Below the pieces are notes generated by a model. That model did not search any database, was not told the origin of the DNA, and was given only the letters and a program-made list of their open reading frames with translations. A DNA stretch of 64,000 bases. Source: Mesodorylaimus sp. YZB2_4 (lineage: Eukaryota; Nematoda; Enoplea; Dorylaimida; Dorylaimidae). Both the position numbers and the translations under genes were made by a program. Positions 33,571-44,384 of this stretch are shown here, in pieces. Location of the stretch: positions 124,001 to 188,000 of the forward strand of contig JASANH010001283.1 of assembly GCA_030248295.1 (NCBI GenBank). The letters run 5' to 3'. The first letter of the stretch is position 1, and the number at the start of each line of letters is the position of its first letter.

Positions 33571-34381
33571 TTTTATCTGACCCCATTGTCATTAACCTTT
33601 TTTCTACCACCAGCATTATCTTGTTTCTAGGTTGCCCCATGGGTACATTCAAGGAATAGGATACTGGAGAGACCATAAAATGGTTCAGCTAGATGGAATA
33701 AAATCGGAGCAGCGCAAAGCGTGCGTCAGATTATTTATTCGCTGGCAGTAGAAGATTTTTTAGAAAGCTATCACAATCGCAATCCATTTCGAACGTGAAA
33801 TATATCTGCTCGCAAAGCTTTGCTTCATCCCGACTAGTTATGACAAAAAAATTAAATTTCACGCTTCGTCTATTTTGGAACTAAGCTTTTCTAGCAATTA
33901 TAGCCATGGGTTGCTTATATGGACTTGGCGCGACGTGTTTGCCAGCTGCGACATTGAACGCATTTTCAGACTTTTCTGTCCAACCCCTCATCGGCCAATA
34001 ACTATTCAATATCATCGCCAGAAAAAAGAAATATCCGCGGCGAGCTGGCAGCGGGGTTGAAAAAGTCTGAAAGTGCGTCAATAGGTGCGCTTCAATATCA
34101 CAGCTTGCACACACATGGCATCGTAGCCCCACTGACAACAAAAAACCTGCAAAAGTGAAAAACTGATTGCGAGTTTCACGCTTGCTACGATGAACTTGAC
34201 AATTCGGAAGCTTGAAAAGGAAAGTAGTATGCACACTGTATGTAGGGGCCAGTTCTGTGGGGACTTTGAACAGACTCGTCTACCTTGACCCTGTTAGAGT
34301 GCCCCTGGGCAAATGCTAAAGTAGCTTTAGCTAAATTACCTGGTACAGTACCTTCTACTGGCCTGGGACTACATAGTCGTG
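33571..34381. other. Intergenic, no gene seen
   Basis: Nothing supported. Confidence 0.35.
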
Positions 34382-34490
34382 GGACACATAACTTGCCAAT
34401 CATTTTTACCCAGGCGGGAGTCGAACCTTTCTTTGTCCGCGCACCCAGCGTGGTAGGCAGACGCCTTACCGCTAGACCACGACACAGTCA
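34382..34490 (-). repeat. tRNA-derived SINE, family 2
   Basis: Minus strand: GTCGTGGTCTAGCGGTAAGG, GCGTCTGCCT, then the B box GGTTCGACTCCCGCC and GGGTAAAAATGATTGGCAAG. Confidence 0.7.
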
Positions 34491-34862
34491 GTAGGTCATT
34501 TCTTTATATGGTGTGCCTTCTTACCGTCGAGCGCGCGCATTCGATATAATGTGCTACAGAGACATTATTGCACATAATATCGAAGAAACTACCCACTGTC
34601 AAGCAGCTGTCTTTACTGTTTCAAAACATATTAGACGAGTCGTTAAGATGTTTCAGCCGTAAAAAAGGGGCACGAAATGCGAAAAATTACAAAGATTAGG
34701 CAAGTAATACTGTAAGATAATCCTAAGCGCACGAATTCCAACACTATGGATAGCATAGGCGGGGCGATAACTAAAACGTATTATGCAAGACGACACGGCT
34801 GATACTGCGCATTGATAAAAGAGCACCCAGAAAATGAATTCTGTGGAGAATTTTTGCGCCTG

Positions 34863-36666
34863 CTAACGAAGCATCCGGGCTTCATTGCGAGTCATCGGGC
34901 GTCCTTGCATAACCACGACCTGAAAATTTGTGCGGTACAGATTCACGCACTGTATGCGTATTCGAAAAAGTGCAAATTTTGTTAGCTTAAATCTCAGTAA
35001 TCAGAGAGTTGCGGGTTCAAAACCCGTCCAGCATCGACCAAGCCACCAATCCGAGAGGTGGTTCCTAATCTGGTCCGACCGCTGGATCACTTCGTTTTAT
35101 TGTTCTTTCTTCACATGTCCTCTGCCGTTTGAGTGCACTGATAAGTATTAGGCAAGAGAGTAAATAGCATAGCATCAACAATCATTTTTCTTATATTATC
35201 TGCTAAGAATTATTGTATTACATTGGTGCGCTGTAATGGACACATCAAAATCCACACGAAATCCCTTCTCTCGTGATCCCTTCAGAGAATCGTTTCAGGA
35301 GGAGAAAGGTGGCACAAGTTACTGTACGCCATCGCTGATAAATTTTTTATCAGATAAAGATCGGGGATCAGGTTCAAGATCGCACCAGTCGATGTTAGAC
35401 TCCCTCTCACGCCTCAAATTTTCTTCATTTCGTAATCAAAACATTGTCATACACTCCTTTCTTACCCTAGATCCTTCTGGAACTGTAACAGTCGGGGCTT
35501 GCCCGCCTTGTGTTGGACCAGCGATGTAGATAAATGTCCCCGTGGTTCGGTGGTTTGCCCACCAATATCGGCATATCAGAACCGCTGATATCATGCACGC
35601 GATCGCTATAAAATGTCAGTAAGGAAATCATGAAAAGTGGCACCGAGTTTCACGCGGAACAAGGAGATATTGTGACTGAATATTTGAGCGAAACTAATTC
35701 TGCATCTTGCGTATTCTCGACTCGAAGCAGCAAGCAGGCTCCATTTTTCTCCAAACATTTTTCTCCTAAACTACCTACACTGGTTCTCCATTTTACATAT
35801 GTTCTCTGTTAGCCGTGCTGCTGCAGCTAACCTGCTTTCTCTGTTTGTCCTGATCATATGGCCTTCAAAAATAATGACTTTGTTGGAATTTGCGTTCGCT
35901 ATCCTTATGGCGGCAACTGAAAATTTCGTCTGCCGTTTTATCAAGGGAAAACACGGAACGCGAAATGCACGGCTAACAGAAATACTCTACCTAAACCCGC
36001 AGGATTCCACGAACTGGATCATTCGAGGATGAAGCTCTTTAAAAAACTGATTTTTACGATGTTACCCCATCCCTACTTCAGCATTACCAAAATGGACTTC
36101 GCTCGCTAGGTTTGAGATAATCAATTAAAGATGAGCTTACTCTCCGCCAATGCTCCGACAAGAAGAAGCGATTGGAATGCCAATAATGCTTCTGGAACGC
36201 CAACTGCAATCCCTCCAGATGAATTATCTGGCTTGGTCAATACTGAATGCAGCGAAAACGACACGCACATAAAAAGGACCAAAATAGCGGATGTAAAGGC
36301 ACTAATTACGGTCATGGCAAAATGAGCCCTCAGTAAACAATATTCGTTGTGATTTTCATTCCTCAATGCTGCCAATCCCAGACCAGCTGCTATGATTCCA
36401 ATCACAGGTGCCCATATGCTGGCGCCTGATCCGTAAGATGACCGATTCACAGAAGCCAGTGCTGTGCAGATTATGCCCAGGATGAGTAGGGAACAAGACA
36501 AGCCCAGTTCGACCTTGGCTAGTTTTTTGCAGCGAGGAGCATTGTCAAAATTGGCTCTGTTGCCCCCATTGACAGAGGTGTAAGGCGGAGGTGGGACTGG
36601 TGGTGCGGACGGATATGATGGAGGCTGCTCCTCAAATTTGGAATTGGATTCCTCTTGGGTAGTCAT
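34863..36666 (-). CDS. Four-TM protein with PPxY motifs, copy C
   Basis: Exons (minus) 36141-36666, 35466-35605 and 34863-34919 join in frame to 240 residues (phases 1, 0). The cytoplasmic N terminus carries PPSY (15-18) and PPPY (26-29), classic ligands of WW domains such as those of NEDD4-type ubiquitin ligases. Four hydrophobic segments lie at about 52-72, 83-101, 113-140 and 158-187. The third exon encodes VVVMQGRPMTRNEARMLR. It is closest to copy B: the first 70 or so residues are almost identical, and the upstream and intron 1 sequence is duplicated too. Family name uncertain (MS4A-like four-helix topology). Trafficking control by ubiquitination is an inference from PPxY. Confidence 0.78.
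35804..35981. mobile_element. MITE with TIR CTGTTAGCCGTGC, in intron 1 of copy C
   Basis: The left end CTCTGTTAGCCGTGC and right end GCACGGCTAACAGA are inverted repeats. The element of about 180 bases is non-coding. A counterpart occupies the same intron in copy B (38314-38502), and single ends occur near 48455 and 48951. Confidence 0.55.
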
Positions 36667-37824
36667 AATTATGAAACAGTAAAAATTCCCAACACCCTAC
36701 AAGGCCGTCAAGAATAAAATCTGCTTTGCCAAACCAACTTGTGCCTGCTGGATTTCAAAAAACTGGTTTTTCTTCGCCCGGCCTGGCGGTAGTCGGTTGC
36801 GCCAAGTGAACGCCAAAGCTTGTGTTAGTGCCTGTCGTATGAAGTCCTTTCTTAAGACGAAGTGAGTGCAGTTGCTAAGAATCGGAGCGGAGTTGGTCGC
36901 CCTGCGAGCGACTGGGACAGCATGGAAATGACTGGACCGAGATGCCCGGTGAGTGGACGGGGGGGGGGCGCACATGAGTAAAATTAAGTTTCGGATTCTT
37001 GTCGGCGAAAATTCTGCATTACAGCTGTATCCATCAAATTGCCTGGTGAACCAGCCGAAGCTGGCATTCCTTCTGTTTAATAGCTTTCCAAAAAATGGCG
37101 CGGACAGCAGACTGGCTTGCATGGATGCCATAAGGCCTATACAGCATGAGCATATGATATTGCGCAATGCATAGCGTTCACTTGATGCTGGAAATATGCA
37201 GTGGAGAACATTCGGACAAAATCAAATTTATGGTTTGTTTGGCTATTGTACATTTAAGCGAGTCCATTTCATGTAAGCTCGAGCGCAAGGATGGGTGGAA
37301 AAATTAGGGTGGCCGAACGACTTGCCAGAGTGGAAAGAACTCGGTCCTTCAACTATTTATAACTTTATGCACGCATATCTAAGAAATCGAGCAGCCTGTC
37401 GGGTCATACAGCGTCCACGCCAGGGTTCGCGCCAGTGGCGAGTGTTCGACTCGCCTCACGTCCGGGTAATTACTTCATTTATAACGCGAGCCTTCGCCGT
37501 CAAGTACCCATGGATGTGCTACTGAGAAACTATTGATTCCGTATGGGACATTGAGGCAGCTACTCATTCAGCTGACTGTCTTAACTGTCTCTGAAGATAG
37601 ACCAGTCATGTTTCAGCCACAACAGAATATAAAGAGACCAGACGTGCGAAGTCACAAAGATCAGGCAAGTAAATAGGATTATCATGAGCGCACACATTAC
37701 AACACTACTGCCACTAATAGAAAAGGCAAGACAGTAAAACATATTGTGTACCATGACATGGCGAATACCGCGCACGTGATAGAAGCACACTGAAAATTAA
37801 TTCTTTGTGCATTTCTTGAACCAT
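36667..37824. other. Duplicated flanking DNA between copies B and C
   Basis: The part just upstream of copy C (to about 37170) resembles the region upstream of copy B (39135-39600): both hold CAGTCTGCTGTCCGCGCCAT-like sequence. About 37570-37690 resembles 34600-34710 (GTTTCAGCC, CACAAAGATCAGGCAAGTAA), so the 3' flank was copied as well. A SINE fragment with GAGTGTTCGACTCGC is at about 37430-37456. A 9-base G run occurs at 36960-36968. Confidence 0.55.
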
Positions 37825-39134
37825 CTAGCGAAACATCCGAGCTTCATGCCGGGTCATGGGGCGTCCTTGCATATAGACCACCTGAAAAGTAGGGCGGCAC
37901 ATGTACATTTGAAACAATGCAAAACTTGCGGGTTAGATTCCCAGTGATCCCAGAAGCAAGAGTTCAACTCCCAGTCAGGGCTCATGTTTTTGCAGCTGTC
38001 TTGACTGAAAAAATTGAAGTGTACTTATTCCTTACCCTAGATCCTTCCGGCAATGTAAGTGTCGGAGCTTGTCCGCCTTCTGTTGGACCAGCAATGTAGA
38101 CGAATGTTCCCAGGTTTCTGAAGTTCCAATACCGGCATATCAGAGTTGCTGACGCTGCGCACGCAATCGCTAAAAAGTATCAATGAAGAATTTATGACAT
38201 CTTACAGTAGATATTGCACCTCGGGCAGTTTGAGGGGGTCAGAAATTGTGCATCTTTCAAAATTTTTGTCCGTCCACCCCGCGTCTGTGTGTTCCATTTT
38301 GTCTTAATTTTCTTTCTGTTAGCCGTGCAATCAATGCAACCCATTTAGCCAATCCTGCATTCTCTGCTTTAAATTGATTTTATGGCCACGAAAAATTGGA
38401 GTATTAAAGAATTCGCTACCATGATGGTATTTGAAAGTTTCAAGTCACTTTTAGGGTAGTATAGAGATTAAAATGAGTGTTTGAAATGCACGGCTAACAA
38501 AAAACATATACCCTCAGGTATCTGCTGAAACTCTAATGCTTGTGAAACATTTGAAGAACCTCTTAAAATTCCTGTGTAGGAGTGATCCCCATAACTGACT
38601 GGCTTTGAACTTACTGTGCGCCGATCCTCCGATAAAAACAAGCGCATTGACCGCCATTAATGTTTCCGGGACGCCTACTGGAATACTTCCAGATGAAAAA
38701 CTGGTGCGTACCGAAATGCCCACGCAATTACAAGCGACCATAATAAGACTCGCGACACAACTGATTAGACTCGTGCCAAAATGAGCCTTCAGCAAACAGT
38801 CGTCGTGAATTTCATTTTTGAATGCTGCTAATCCCAGACCAGCTGCTACGATTCCAATCAAAGGTGCCCATATGCCGCTGCTCACTCTGTAACTTGACCC
38901 GCCGACAGAAGCCAGTGCTGTGCAGATTATACCCAGGATGAGTAGGGAACAAGACAAGCCCAGTTCGACCTTGGCTAATTTTTTGCAGCGAGGAGCATTG
39001 TCAAAATTGGCTCTGTTGCCCCCATCGACAGAGGTGTAAGGCGGAGGTGGGACTGGTGGTGGGGCAAGTGGTGCGGACGGATATGAAGGAGGTTGATCCT
39101 CAAATTTTGAATCGGATTCTTCTTGACTCGTCAT
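37825..39134 (-). CDS. Four-TM protein with PPxY motifs, copy B
   Basis: Exons (minus) 38615-39134, 38036-38169 and 37825-37881 join in frame to 236 residues (phases 1, 0). The N terminus carries PPSY (15-18) and PPPY (30-33) within a Pro-rich stretch. Four hydrophobic helices follow, with the IWAPLIGIVAAGLGLAA signature. Helix 4 crosses the exon 1-2 junction and ends ICRYW. The C-terminal exon reads VVYMQGRPMTRHEARMFR, almost the same as copy C. The helix 3-4 loop is short and diverged from C. It is part of a recent tandem duplication with C that includes promoter and intronic MITE. Confidence 0.78.
38314..38502. mobile_element. MITE with TIR CTGTTAGCCGTGC, in intron 1 of copy B
   Basis: The ends TTCTGTTAGCCGTGCA and TGCACGGCTAACAAA are inverted. 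It is at the same relative position as the element in copy C, so it was probably present before the B/C duplication. Confidence 0.55.
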
Positions 39135-39939
39135 AATTGTAAAGAGGCAAAATTATATAACGCCATTAAAGAGTCCGCTTTACTGAAATCCACTCGCGTC
39201 TTTGGGTTCGAAAAACTGGGTTTCTTCAACCCGCTCTACTTGATTGCGCCAAGCCCAGTTCCCTCGAAAGCCGCTGGCTGTGATAGTCCTTTTCTAGGAC
39301 GAAAAGAGTGCAGCTGCCAGGCGAGTCGAAATCGATCGCCAGGCGACGGGGATGAAATGAGGGGAGATAAATGTCTGCGACAGACGGAGGGGCGCAGGGC
39401 CATGGCGCATGGCTATGATGATGGAGCGCACTTGTGTAAAACTAAGTTTCAGATTCTTTGTCGACGGAAATTCTGTATGGCAGTTATTCCTGGTCTGCCA
39501 TCGAGTTTGGCATCGTTTTTCTGTAGCATGCCAGAGGATGGCGCGGACAGCAGACAGGCTTGCAGGTGTGCTATAAGAAGCCGTTTATAACATGGGGATT
39601 TTGCGCAAAGCCGTTTGCCGCTTCCTTGATGACCACCAAGGCGATGGAGTTTGCAGTATGACCATACCAGATGAACTGATTGTCTGAATAGTGTAGATTG
39701 AAAGGACAATGAACCCTCTTTCTTGGGAACCTTTTTGACCACTCGCTTTTTGAAGTTTGATCGTCGTCAAGACCAGAGCTGAGCTGACTATATCTTGATA
39801 GAGTGGTACGTAAAAACAGATTAGTCTTGGCATACAATCCTCTATTCTCCCAACCTTATCTTTGCATTCAAGTTTTTTCAAAGAGGTGATGACATATATG
39901 AGCCAGTTGTGCCTAGTCACATGCCAGGCTATACTTTAT
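39135..39939. other. Upstream region of copy B
   Basis: The first 450 or so bases are homologous to DNA upstream of copy C. TATAAACGG on the minus strand (near 39590) could be a TATA box. No gene. Confidence 0.4.
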
Positions 39940-40087
39940 CCATAGCCAAGCACTACTCAGCGCACTCGAGGTCCAAGGACCACATAAAATGGCAAGGATT
40001 TTTTGACCAAGCGGGAGTCGAACCCACCCCTATTAGGGCGTACCTAGCATGAGAGACAGACGCCTCAACCTCTCTAAGCCACGACCA
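39940..40087 (-). repeat. tRNA-derived SINE, family 2
   Basis: Minus strand: GTCGTGGCTTAGAGAGGTTG, GGCGTCTGTCTCTCATGC, the B box GGGTTCGACTCCCGC, GGTCAAAAAATCC, and the terminal CTCGAGTGCGCTGAGTAGTG word shared with the copies at 58608 and 59729. Confidence 0.72.
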
Positions 40088-40962
40088 AGGTGCAAATGCT
40101 GGGGAAATGGTATACCTTGCTGATGTTTTGTCAACCTTATGTGTGGACTGTGGTTGATGAAAGGGTAGCCTTTCCACGAACACTTTGGCAAGAGATACAC
40201 GAAAATTGCTTGAATCATCGCTAAAATTTAATAGCCACGAAAGTGAAAGTACAATTTTTTCGAGTTTTGGTTACGGCCGTTAACGAAAGTTGTTTTTTTC
40301 AACTCTCATCCACCTGCCCACACATTTGGCTATCCAGGTCTTGATGGTGTAGTGATATCGTCAGTAATTCGCTCCACGAATGATCTGTTTATAGCCGCGG
40401 CAAAATGTGTGCAGTGCGCGGGATTGCATGCCGCTGTTTTATTTTAGGTGCTACTTACACTGTAATTATAAAAAAGTGTGAAATAATAATGCAGATGTTT
40501 TCTTTACCTTCGCCTGCAAAAATTCCCTTTCTTGCTGTTGAAGTTACAAAAAAATTAAAATTCAGTTGTGATATTGACACTCTAACATTATGGCGGCCAA
40601 ATTTTGCCACAGGTTCTACACGAAATGCACAGAAACCTCGCAGTTTATTGCAACAAGACACGGCTAATACTAAACAGACATATTGTACTGTACTCCCTCA
40701 ACTAACCCTTAGCTTATTCCAAGTATGGCTTTCGAAGAAGCACTGAAAACGTCTGATCAGTCACTAAAAATACTGGTTGTGGTACTGCAAGTTTCAGGAA
40801 GGAGAGGCCATATTTGAGGAAGTTCGGTTGTTAATTCCCTAAGCTCCTCCATCCCCGAAACCCGAAATTATAAATAACAATTGAATTTTTGACAGCATAT
40901 TAAGCATTATGATTCCGTTAACAAAAAAGCAAAATCCTGCCATCCAGCGTGTCATATTCCAC

Positions 40963-42629
40963 CTAGTGGAACAGCGGAGCTTCTGGGCCGCTTACAATAT
41001 TGTTTCCTTGCAAAAATACAACCTGAAACTAAAATATATTTACAAAAGCCCAGACACGATGATGCATTTGTTCTCACCTTGGACCCTTGAGGGATGGTAA
41101 CAGCCTGCATTTGTCCCTTGCCATCCGGACTAGCAATGTAGACAACAGTAGGCGCATTGCTTTTGCTATTACCACACCAATATCGGCATATGAAGGCTGC
41201 TGATACGATGTTTGCGATCACTAAAAAACATTTGGTATGTCAAAGGCAAAAAAAAGAGAGAAACTTTTTATCTGTATTTATTTGCTTTCACACATTTTGA
41301 GGGGATTTAGGTTTACGGTTCAGAATTCCAGTTGCACCCATTGGTAATATGAGGATTTAATTATTCACAGTACCTAGGTAATGTGCACTTGGCCAAGTCA
41401 GGTGTTCTGAACATTTAAACTTGACTGGTTTCCTCTTCGCGCCCGATCCATTAGATGGTTGTTTATTTAGGCATATTGTATATCGCACTGACAGCAGGAA
41501 GTCTCAAACATAAGCAAGCACACATGCTTGCGCGACCAAAATCCTATTAGCACTTTTACTTCCGCAGAGTAGTCGAACCGTGTGAATCTGGAGGGGCACG
41601 AAATGTGGTAAAACGCGCGAAATTTGAATATTTGGAGAAAGGTTCAGTATTGGGTCCCTTGAGTTGTGGAATTATTGGGGCTCATAACCACCATACAATT
41701 TTCGTGCTCTTGTCTTTTAAGACCAATGATCATGCGGTCCGGCGAAGCAAAAATGAGCCAAACTAGCCGTTGAAATGCGCGGTTTTACAATCAGTTTAGA
41801 CGTCCTACTGTAACGCAAGGATATGGCGGCCCTAAACTTGGTTCCTGTCCTGTAATATTGTGAGCGTAATCCCTGGTTCTTATGTGACCACACCGCATCA
41901 AAATGTAAAGCTCCTCTGCAGATATCATGACGCAACCCAATTAAAATTTTAAATTTCGCGCTCATTTTTCAGTTCTGTGATTTAGTGGTGCAGATAAGGA
42001 ATTTTTAGCACAAAAACCTAAAAATGAGCCTGTTATATATGGATATCAGTCAACTTACTTTGTGCCAGTGCTCCGATAAGAATAAATGCCTCCAAAGTCA
42101 AAATTGCTTCTGGGACACCAGCTCGAACAGTTGCATAATACGAGTAGTAGTATGCGTCGTCATTATCTCGCAAACGCGCGTATAACGTAGGCAAGAAGGA
42201 CGCTGTCGATAAACATACGGATGCAAATATGACCAGGATGCCAAACCCAATCGAACTGATTATGCACATGACAAAATGAGCTGTCAGTAGACATTTTTTG
42301 TCATAACTTCCACGATTCAGTGCTCCCAATCCGAGACCAGCTGTTATGATTCCAAAAACTGGTGCCCAAATACTCGTCCCCACAACGCACGCTGACACTG
42401 ACCAGTGGTGAATCGAAGCAGCTAAAGCCGTGGATATTATGCCGAAAAGTAGTAACAAACAAGACAAAACCATTTCGACGACGGTCAATTTCTTGCTTCG
42501 TCGAGCATTCTCATGGTTGCGTCTGTCCACCTCGAACTGTGTGTAGGGTGGTGGGAGAGGGGGGCCGGACGGATTCGATGGAGTATCGTTGTGAAACTTG
42601 GCATAGGACTCCTCGTGGCTCGTCATCAT
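40963..42629 (-). CDS. Four-TM protein with PPxY motif, copy A
   Basis: Exons (minus) 42059-42629, 41078-41220 and 40963-41022 join in frame to 257 residues. Introns are 838 and 55 bases, with the same phases as the paralogues. One PPPY motif lies near residues 26-29, and four hydrophobic helices follow (first after KKLTVVEMVL; IWAPVFGIITAGLGLGAL; LLTAHFVMCIISSIGFG; last spanning the exon junction to ICRYW). The helix 3-4 loop is long and Tyr/Asp-rich (DNDDAYYYSYYA). The terminal exon reads VVFLQGNNIVSGPEAPLFH, so A groups with D, while B groups with C. First member of the array in transcription order. Confidence 0.76.
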
Positions 42630-44326
42630 TCCAGTCAGAGTTTGAGGCTGGGACTCGTAAACAGTGTGAATCTCTCAAGTCGCTCGTGCTCATTTATACT
42701 CGTTGCGTACGTCAGACGAACGAAAAACCTGTTTTCCAGCCTGGCCAGAGGCAAGTCGAACATGTTGATTTAAAAGAACTCGCGCTAAGTTAAAGGAACT
42801 TGGATCTTGTTTTCTGAAATTGTGTAAGAATAGGCCACAGGCTCAGGGACAGTCATTTTGAAGGAAGTTTGTGCTCTTTTGGGTATTGCAAGTGGAATTT
42901 TAGGAAAACAACTTACTCATATACAGGAAAAAGTCGGAAACGGGTTAGAATTTCTGGAGGTTTTGCCCATGTTCGGGCTTCTGAGACGGTAAGCCAAACG
43001 CAGCGTGTATACAGTCAATCACTGCAGAAAAGATACTGTGCATGATGCACAATCAAAAGCATAACCTCATGTGTGTAGCTGATGCGTACATCGTCCACTT
43101 TTCTCCTAGTACTTCAATGCCCACTTCAATCGTCACCCATTTTGATTTTGAATATGCACTCTGGACTGTCGCTGCTGCTCATAGAATGGAAACATTCATC
43201 CCGTTTAGTGAGTATGCGTACATTAGCAAATGAAACGATGGAGTTTGCCACAATTAATTTACCCTTGAAATAGCAAGAATTCACTCTCTTACAATGCATA
43301 AAGTTTGGCATATCCAATAAGCAAGGGCGGAATCGGTCGTAACTGCGCGGGGGGCAACCATTTTTCTGCAGCGATTCAGTAATGCTGTGCTCCGTTCTCG
43401 CACTTTGTGTGCTGGCTGACGAAAAGCAGCAGAGGCCTTTGACGGAAGAGGTTTCACTGGAGATCGTTTTGTAGTAGCAAGTGCAATAAGCGGAAAAGCC
43501 CTATATCTGAAAAGATAAAACTTTCAACCCTTAGTTGGTCCGTGTGGAAACAGGTTAGCCGTGTGCGTCTTTTCCTTATAAAAACCGGTTTTATGTTTAC
43601 CTTCAGCGTCTAAGAACTGGTCTTTGTTCTAATCGCCGTAATTAGGACTGTGGACCCAAGAAAAATAGACCAAATAAGGGAAATTACAAGTACTTCGCAT
43701 AATCTGATCAAAAACTCTTTCAATCCGGCTGCTCTCAAAAACGCTTCAGGCAGGTCACCTGGTCACAGGTCCCTGAGACATCAACCCGGCTTCTGCCTCG
43801 CCTGGGAGCGTATCGAGCGGCCAACGAAGGCAACTGATAAGCTGCATAAGGCGGCCAGTCACGGCATCCACATTCTGCTTCATGCATAAAGCACTACCTT
43901 CTCCACAGGCCAAGCACACCTATTCTACTACGCAAGCGACTGCAACTCTTCATGACAGGTTGTCCAAGACCCGTTGACCTGAAGTTTCAGCTGCACTTCA
44001 GGTTTGCTTTTCAGGCTTAGGAATAACGAACATGTTTCTTAGGGAAAATTCGCCGCTGCTCGCAAACTATTAACCAGCAAATCGGCAGAAAAAGTTTCTG
44101 AAATACGTAAAGCGAAATTCAGCTTCAAAATAATGAGTTGGATAAGCCATAAGACAACAAAAAGTGTCTTCCTCAAATGAAGATTCAAACTTTTTGGTTC
44201 TTTGAATGGCAACAGGCGCGATATTCAAATATGCCATTGGCTTTTATCGCAAATTTATTCCCTTACTTATCTCGGCGCGTTATCTACTGCGCTACCTGCC
44301 CCAATTTCCCATTTTTTGCTGTATTG
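42630..44326. other. Intergenic, no gene seen
   Basis: No exon, RNA gene or strong repeat is supported. Confidence 0.35.
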
Positions 44327-44384
44327 CTAAGATCTTTGCAATTTTTCTCACCAAGTCTTCCTGATTTCGTTGCAAAGATCTTAG
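44327..44384. other. 15-bp perfect hairpin
   Basis: CTAAGATCTTTGCAA (44327-44341) pairs exactly with TTGCAAAGATCTTAG (44370-44384) across 28 bases. No coding context. Confidence 0.5.

Noticed and set aside
36697-37167. 156-codon minus-strand frame upstream of copy C
   Set aside because: It lies in duplicated promoter DNA shared with copy B, where the frame is not maintained.
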